Below, piece after piece: positions 63,501 to 64,000 of a stretch of DNA of 64,000 nt. The notes beneath the pieces were generated by a model. The model was given only the letters and a program-made list of their open reading frames with translations, did no database searches and was not told the DNA's origin. The DNA lies in the NCBI RefSeq assembly GCF_000003815.2, contig NC_049980.1, positions 22,893,249 to 22,957,248 of the forward strand. The letters are read 5' to 3'. The translations under genes were made by a program, and so were the position numbers. The DNA comes from Branchiostoma floridae. Its lineage: Eukaryota > Chordata > Leptocardii > Amphioxiformes > Branchiostomatidae. How positions within the stretch are numbered: position 1 is the first letter of the stretch; each line of letters starts with the position of its first letter.

Positions 63501-63859
63501 GTGTCTTTGTCACTTCTCAAAACATCCTTTGCAACATCAAGTTTATTTAGCATCACATACATACAATTCCTGCTGGATTTTGAGACAACAAAAGATGGTT
63601 ATGCAATACAAATTGTATGTGTGTGTGTGTACACTGTGTAATAGTCTAGTACACAATGTTGATTAACTGGTTCAGACATACATCTAATTCCAGGGGAGTC
63701 ACAACCACATTTGATGGCTTTTACTTTAATGGAGGATCGTACGGTTACACCAAACCTGATGCGACCAAAAATGTGGACATCTTCGGGACTGAGAAAAGAA
63801 TCCAGGTGTATGTCAAACCAGCAAGCGAGCAGGGACTCATCTTTTTCATCGGAGACAAG
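24501..63859 (+). CDS. Laminin-alpha-like protein with Link-LDLa short arm (3' end beyond window)
   Basis: Predicted secreted matrix protein. 43 coding exons give 1,979 residues before the window ends. Order: signal peptide (1 to about 20); eight Link+LDLa modules (about 24-1141); laminin-alpha coiled coil, domains II/I (about 1141-1724); LG1 (1725 to about 1924); start of LG2. All junctions keep frame. The coil has the length usual in laminin alpha chains, and its end (KARAQVNE followed by IGIPMNFG and TVQL) and the LG1-LG2 link (PLSLWNF, then FDGFYF) match alpha chains, nearest the alpha3/5 type by eye. No LN, L4 or LE domain is present. Start at 24501: purine at -3 and an immediate hydrophobic signal. 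Alternatives considered: a Link proteoglycan accidentally fused to a neighbouring laminin gene. Against this, intron phase continues at the LDLa8-coil junction, there is no stop, signal peptide or promoter between them, and the coil starts exactly at its first exon. Transcript evidence would settle it. I know of no named family with this layout. Confidence 0.9.
24571..27288 (+). other. Intron 1 of the laminin-like gene
   Basis: 2.7 kb, phase 1. Open frames of about 145 residues occur on both strands at 26436-26907, but they mirror one another, match no family I know, and have no fitting splice sites. No other gene or RNA gene is seen. A first intron of this size often carries enhancers; nothing specific is visible. 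Confidence 0.6.
27289..29920 (+). CDS. Module 1: Link 1 + LDLa 1
   Basis: Exons 27289-27442 (Link first half), 27834-27976 (Link second half) and 29810-29920 (LDLa). Link Cys pattern: FC (in DNFCTQNYG), DLC (in ERGLDLCR), RGC, VWC; the second half opens [12 protein letters not shown]. LDLa has all six Cys, with [22 protein letters not shown]. Outer introns are phase 1 and the intron inside the Link domain is phase 2 (after C-AG). This Link has Gln in place of the His seen at VAHP in later copies and lacks a Tyr before the last Cys (FDVWC). The first Link intron holds a long TTGG repeat; the 1.8 kb intron before LDLa 1 contains nothing recognised. Confidence 0.88.
27473..27573. repeat. (TTGG)n / (TAGG)n repeat in intron
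   Basis: About 100 bases of TTGG repeats with a TAGG block in the middle, starting about 30 bases after the Link 1 donor. The minus strand translates as Asn-Gln-Pro-Thr repeats, a low-complexity artefact. Confidence 0.95.
30267..32203 (+). CDS. Modules 2 and 3: Link-LDLa, Link-LDLa
   Basis: Module 2: exons 30267-30411, 30616-30761, 31044-31181. Module 3: exons 31343-31517, 31655-31797, 32093-32203. Link 2 reads [47 protein letters not shown]. Link 3 has an N-terminal extension of about 10 residues ([10 protein letters not shown]) and reads [31 protein letters not shown]. LDLa 2 has a longer C-terminal end ([10 protein letters not shown]). LDLa 3 has CDR in place of the usual CDG. All six LDLa Cys are present in both. 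The two modules are each 429 coding bases. The introns, 137 to 295 bases, are the shortest in the gene. Confidence 0.9.
32497..32571 (+). CDS. Candidate optional linker exon after module 3
   Basis: Between a TTATTTCATCTCCTGCTGATCAG acceptor region and a GTGGGT donor lies a 75-base stretch that is open in the gene's frame and is phase 1 at both ends, so it could be included or skipped without breaking the protein. It would add about 25 polar residues (including [10 protein letters not shown] and DSNGDSD) between LDLa 3 and Link 4. There is no domain to confirm it. A nine-base candidate at 33258-33266 also fits phase 1-1 but is too short to judge. Confidence 0.33.
33666..35053 (+). CDS. Module 4: Link 4 + LDLa 4
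   Basis: Exons 33666-33807, 34222-34367, 34934-35053. The Link reads [58 protein letters not shown]. The LDLa reads [21 protein letters not shown] with six Cys, and continues DEKCDGQK, nine bases longer than the basic 111-base LDLa exon. It lacks the Trp usually found four residues before the CDG Cys (here TSVKC). The intron before Link 4 is 1.46 kb if the optional exon is skipped; the intron after the Link contains an old inverted-repeat element remnant in reverse orientation near 34566-34670. Confidence 0.9.
35185..35665. repeat. Minisatellite, about 71-76 bp units
   Basis: About seven degenerate head-to-tail units in the intron after LDLa 4, each with ACAGATTGTGTTGTGCA, then TCCTGTA, then GTTCAGCACCAAGGACAGG. 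Unit starts fall near 35190, 35261, 35331, 35405, 35479, 35552 and 35629. Non-coding. Confidence 0.85.
36091..37256 (+). CDS. Module 5: Link 5 + LDLa 5
   Basis: Exons 36091-36268, 36590-36732, 37146-37256. Link 5 has the longest first half, 178 bases, with an insertion after the first strand ([20 protein letters not shown]). It continues [50 protein letters not shown]. The LDLa has six Cys and reads [22 protein letters not shown]. The intron between the Link halves has a C-rich acceptor. The intron before LDLa 5 is a T/C-rich 413-base stretch. Confidence 0.9.
37632..39507 (+). CDS. Module 6: Link 6 + LDLa 6
   Basis: Exons 37632-37782, 38347-38492, 39388-39507. The Link reads [68 protein letters not shown]; the usual GWL is AWL here, and TVA is TTV. 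The LDLa reads [21 protein letters not shown] and ends DEKCDGSE, the same nine-base extension as in module 4, suggesting modules 4 and 6 share a recent ancestor. The intron between Link 6 and LDLa 6 carries a 340-base inverted-repeat element. Confidence 0.9.
38627..38966. mobile_element. 340-bp MITE-like element
   Basis: Ends CAGGGCTCGAAATA and TATTTCAAGCCCTG are a 14-base terminal inverted repeat with one mismatch. TTGGA stands immediately outside both ends, a likely 5-base target duplication. The interior is rich in repeated GTGCAGGT/ACCTGCAC strings on both strands. No coding capacity. A diverged copy in the opposite orientation lies near 34566-34670 in the intron of module 4. Confidence 0.8.
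40105..40137 (+). CDS. Candidate optional micro-exon after module 6
   Basis: 33 bases between GGCATGCAG and GTGAGA, open in the gene's frame and phase 1 at both ends; it would add 11 residues ([11 protein letters not shown], first and last completed across the junctions) between LDLa 6 and Link 7. The intron without it is 1.5 kb. Splice sites fit but the pyrimidine tract is poor and no domain confirms it. Confidence 0.28.
41013..42253 (+). CDS. Module 7: Link 7 + LDLa 7
   Basis: Exons 41013-41166, 41762-41910, 42143-42253. The Link reads [62 protein letters not shown]. The first half ends TGTCG followed by GCAAGT: frame and homology with the other seven copies require this point, so the intron is of the rarer GC-AG type. 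The LDLa has six Cys but reads CNG where the others have CD, losing an acidic calcium ligand. Coding length is 414 bases. The Link-internal intron shows degenerate TTGTGCAA/TTGCAAGG strings and no gene. Confidence 0.88.
42434..43810 (+). CDS. Module 8: Link 8 + LDLa 8
   Basis: Exons 42434-42582, 42919-43072, 43700-43810. Link 8 differs from copies 1-7. Its second half, [34 protein letters not shown], is much nearer the textbook Link consensus (YPI..PR..CYG..G...YG...YDVYC). Its internal intron is phase 0 after C-R-L, whereas copies 1-7 are phase 2 two residues earlier, giving CRLGWL at the protein level. The LDLa reads [21 protein letters not shown] with all six Cys. It is the last module before the laminin coil and probably the least altered from the founding Link domain. 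Confidence 0.9.
44234..44430 (+). CDS. First laminin coil exon (N-terminal end of domain II)
   Basis: Reads [30 protein letters not shown], then a Pro/Gly-containing loop and a second helix ([13 protein letters not shown]). The pair of Cys just before a Leu-rich helix resembles the start of laminin domain II, where interchain disulfides stabilise the trimer. Entry is phase 1, in step with the modules; exit is phase 0. The spacing between the two Cys (nine residues) is wider than I expect in standard alpha chains. Confidence 0.85.
44695..48530. mobile_element. 3.84-kb palindromic foldback element
   Basis: Nearly the whole element is one inverted repeat. The left end, TCTTAAGAGCAAATGTCTGT, is mirrored at 48530, and the two outer 190 bases translate to the same string of about 60 residues on opposite strands. 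Matching continues through both arms to about 46.5 and 47.0 kb, becoming more diverged towards a centre near 46.69 kb. Each arm contains 5-6 degenerate tandem units of about 165-190 bases (GGGTTCTTGTTTTGTT, then CAATTGTCCTTTAAAGT, then TTCATGATTTTG). TTAA sits at both edges, consistent with a TTAA target duplication. No transposase frame is seen. It lies within the intron between the first two coil exons. Confidence 0.9.
48830..51968 (+). CDS. Laminin coiled-coil exons 2-8 (domains II/I)
   Basis: Exons 48830-48925, 49221-49329, 49667-49843, 50385-50515, 50803-50967, 51418-51575 and 51833-51968. All are rich in Ala, Glu, Lys, Asp, Leu and Gln in heptad-like order, for example [20 protein letters not shown] and [10 protein letters not shown]. 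The last, with [18 protein letters not shown] and [17 protein letters not shown], resembles the same stretch of laminin alpha3/alpha5 chains. Junction phases are 0,1,1,0,0,2,0 and all join in frame. These helices should assemble with a beta and a gamma chain. No glycine-proline interruption or cysteine is seen in these exons. The sixth exon ends at a GTTAGT donor. Confidence 0.87.
52300..54270. repeat. Satellite array, about 162-bp monomers
   Basis: CTGAAATTTGG-type motifs recur at 52471, 52633, 52795, 52957, 53119, then 53351, 53512, 53675, 53838, 54000 and 54162. The step is 161-163 bases except for one 232-base step where a foreign piece (TTTGCTCCTAAGCAAATGTC) sits. The first five units (with CATATG and CTTTCTTCATAG) and the last six (with GTGCCTTGATAAT and ACAGTACAACAAAATGC) form two subfamilies. 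Since 162 is a multiple of three, the array gives misleading long minus-strand frames. Confidence 0.92.
54128..55490. repeat. Two tandem promoter-like repeat units
   Basis: Unit A (about 54128-54735) and unit B (about 54740-55490) share, in order: CCTGTACCCTGGTAT; TTTGGTWTAGATAGGCAT; CAAGTAAAATTTTTG; an AGCCAATCAGCGAAGAGGA box; GGCTAATTAATATTCATAAG; GCATTTTAG; TCTTCGCTGCGC-like DNA; and GTTGTTGACGGTCT-type ends. Unit A has TATATAG about 25 bases after the AATATTCATAAG block. Unit B has an extra 120-base GC-rich insert (GGTCCGGGGGCCGCC). The CCAAT and TATA-like order resembles a promoter, for example of a retroelement LTR, but no element body is seen. Confidence 0.75.
56328..57934. mobile_element. 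Nested inverted-repeat transposons (TACCTTCGCCAA ends)
   Basis: Left end TACCTTCGCCAA at 56328 and right end TTGGCGAAGGTA at 57923-57934 are perfect reverse complements. A second left end (TACCTTTGCCAAG) begins near 57617, and the stretches after the two left ends share TTTGGTATT, GCGGTTGCG/GCGGTCGCAG and a GTGTGTGT tract, so this is one element inserted in or next to another of its kind. It contains the MITE at 57183-57555. GAACTCTAGTTATT follows the right end, as at 22270, linking it with the 21.2-22.3 kb element. No transposase is visible. Confidence 0.7.
57183..57555. mobile_element. 373-bp MITE with long inverted ends
   Basis: The left arm contains ATTTAATTTCTTGGTTCACG and the right arm the reverse complement CGTGAACCAAGAAATTAAAT; including flanking bases the ends pair over about 37 bases with only a few mismatches. 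AT-rich core (AAAATAAAAATAAAAA and its complement) and no coding capacity. Nested in the larger repeat. Confidence 0.85.
58650..60815 (+). CDS. Laminin coiled-coil exons 9-13 (domain I end)
   Basis: Exons 58650-58752, 59048-59158, 59605-59739, 60090-60167 and 60661-60815. Residue pattern is heptad-like, for example [20 protein letters not shown] and [20 protein letters not shown]. The small exon 60090-60167 reads [10 protein letters not shown] then [10 protein letters not shown], a glycine-serine break that should be a flexible hinge in the coil. The last exon ends RKARAQVNE, exactly where laminin alpha coils run into LG1. Phases 1,1,1,1,0 all join in frame. The usual laminin beta/gamma-type terminal Cys is absent, as expected for an alpha chain. 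Confidence 0.87.
61240..63112 (+). CDS. Laminin G domain 1 (four exons)
   Basis: Exons 61240-61422, 61685-61824, 62458-62596, 62976-63112. Reads [99 protein letters not shown]. This is the standard LG strand order, with the display-as-GG(V/L)P turn. The disulfide that normally closes an LG domain is missing: FSGN stands where FxGC is expected, and no Cys follows before LG2. The acceptor at 61685 (TTTAAAAAAG) is weak. LG domains bind integrin, dystroglycan and heparan sulfate. Confidence 0.88.
61985..62413. repeat. 32-bp minisatellite in LG1 intron
   Basis: About 13 units of 32 bases of the form CCTGTCCTTGGTACTGAATGGGTCTCACTAT, ending about 45 bases before the acceptor of the third LG1 exon. 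Because 32 is not a multiple of three, all frames are open for a while, which explains the spurious long frames there. Confidence 0.93.
62770..62860. repeat. Short tandem duplication
   Basis: Two copies of ATTGCAGATGCTTT(G/A)CTAAAATGGCTTCTGTATGATAGCAG, about 47 bases apart, in the intron after the third LG1 exon. Confidence 0.85.
63694..63859 (+). CDS. Start of laminin G domain 2 (continues off window)
   Basis: Reads [20 protein letters not shown], then [20 protein letters not shown]; the GxGY-like opening and the strand ending in LIFFIG are typical of LG2 in alpha chains. It ends in a GTCAGG donor in phase 0, and no stop codon has been reached. A complete alpha chain would need three or more further LG domains beyond 64000. 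Confidence 0.85.
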
Positions 63860-64000
63860 GTCAGGAACCAATCTTCTTCAGTCCTCCTCAATTAAGCTGA
63901 AGTATAAATTTGCTTTTTATTTAAGCTAAGGTGGCTTAGAGTAGTATAAGCTTCACATATTCAGCCAAGCACACCGGGTTACCCATAGTCTTTGCGATGA

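Overview
The window looks like nuclear DNA from an invertebrate chordate, most probably an amphioxus (Branchiostoma). It has compact exons in AT-rich introns of 0.1-7 kb, many short inverted-repeat transposons, and two animal genes whose proteins read cleanly once split at GT-AG sites. The species is inferred from protein content and repeat style; no marker gene proves it.

Layout. Bases 1-4623 hold no gene I can support. 4624-9682, minus strand, is a two-exon vesicular inhibitory amino acid transporter gene (VIAAT/VGAT, SLC32A1 family), complete at about 561 residues. 9683-24500 is an intergenic stretch of about 15 kb with microsatellites, hairpins, a 1.1 kb inverted-repeat transposon and a duplicated non-coding segment with a perfect 70-base core. 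From 24501 to the right edge, plus strand, runs one very large gene that leaves the window unfinished: 43 coding exons, 5,937 coding bases, 1,979 residues so far, with reading phase closing at every junction.

The large gene is the main result. It encodes a signal peptide, then eight copies of a module made of one Link domain (hyaluronan-binding type, split over two exons) and one LDL-receptor class A domain, then about 584 residues of laminin-alpha-type coiled coil (domains II and I), then laminin G domain 1 and the start of LG2. It is a laminin alpha chain whose short arm (LN, L4 and LE domains) is replaced by Link-LDLa repeats. I know of no described laminin with this architecture. Every module is a set of exons bounded by phase-1 introns, as expected from exon shuffling and tandem duplication. 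The predicted product is a secreted matrix protein that could enter a laminin trimer through its coil, bind cells through LG domains, and offer eight candidate glycosaminoglycan-binding sites in place of a polymerising arm.

The introns carry distinct repeats: a palindromic (foldback) element of about 3.84 kb flanked by TTAA at 44695-48530, a satellite of about 162 bases at 52.3-54.3 kb, two promoter-like direct repeats at 54.13-55.49 kb, nested inverted-repeat elements at 56.3-57.96 kb, and several minisatellites. VIAAT and the laminin-like gene are transcribed divergently, so the intergenic region should contain both promoters.
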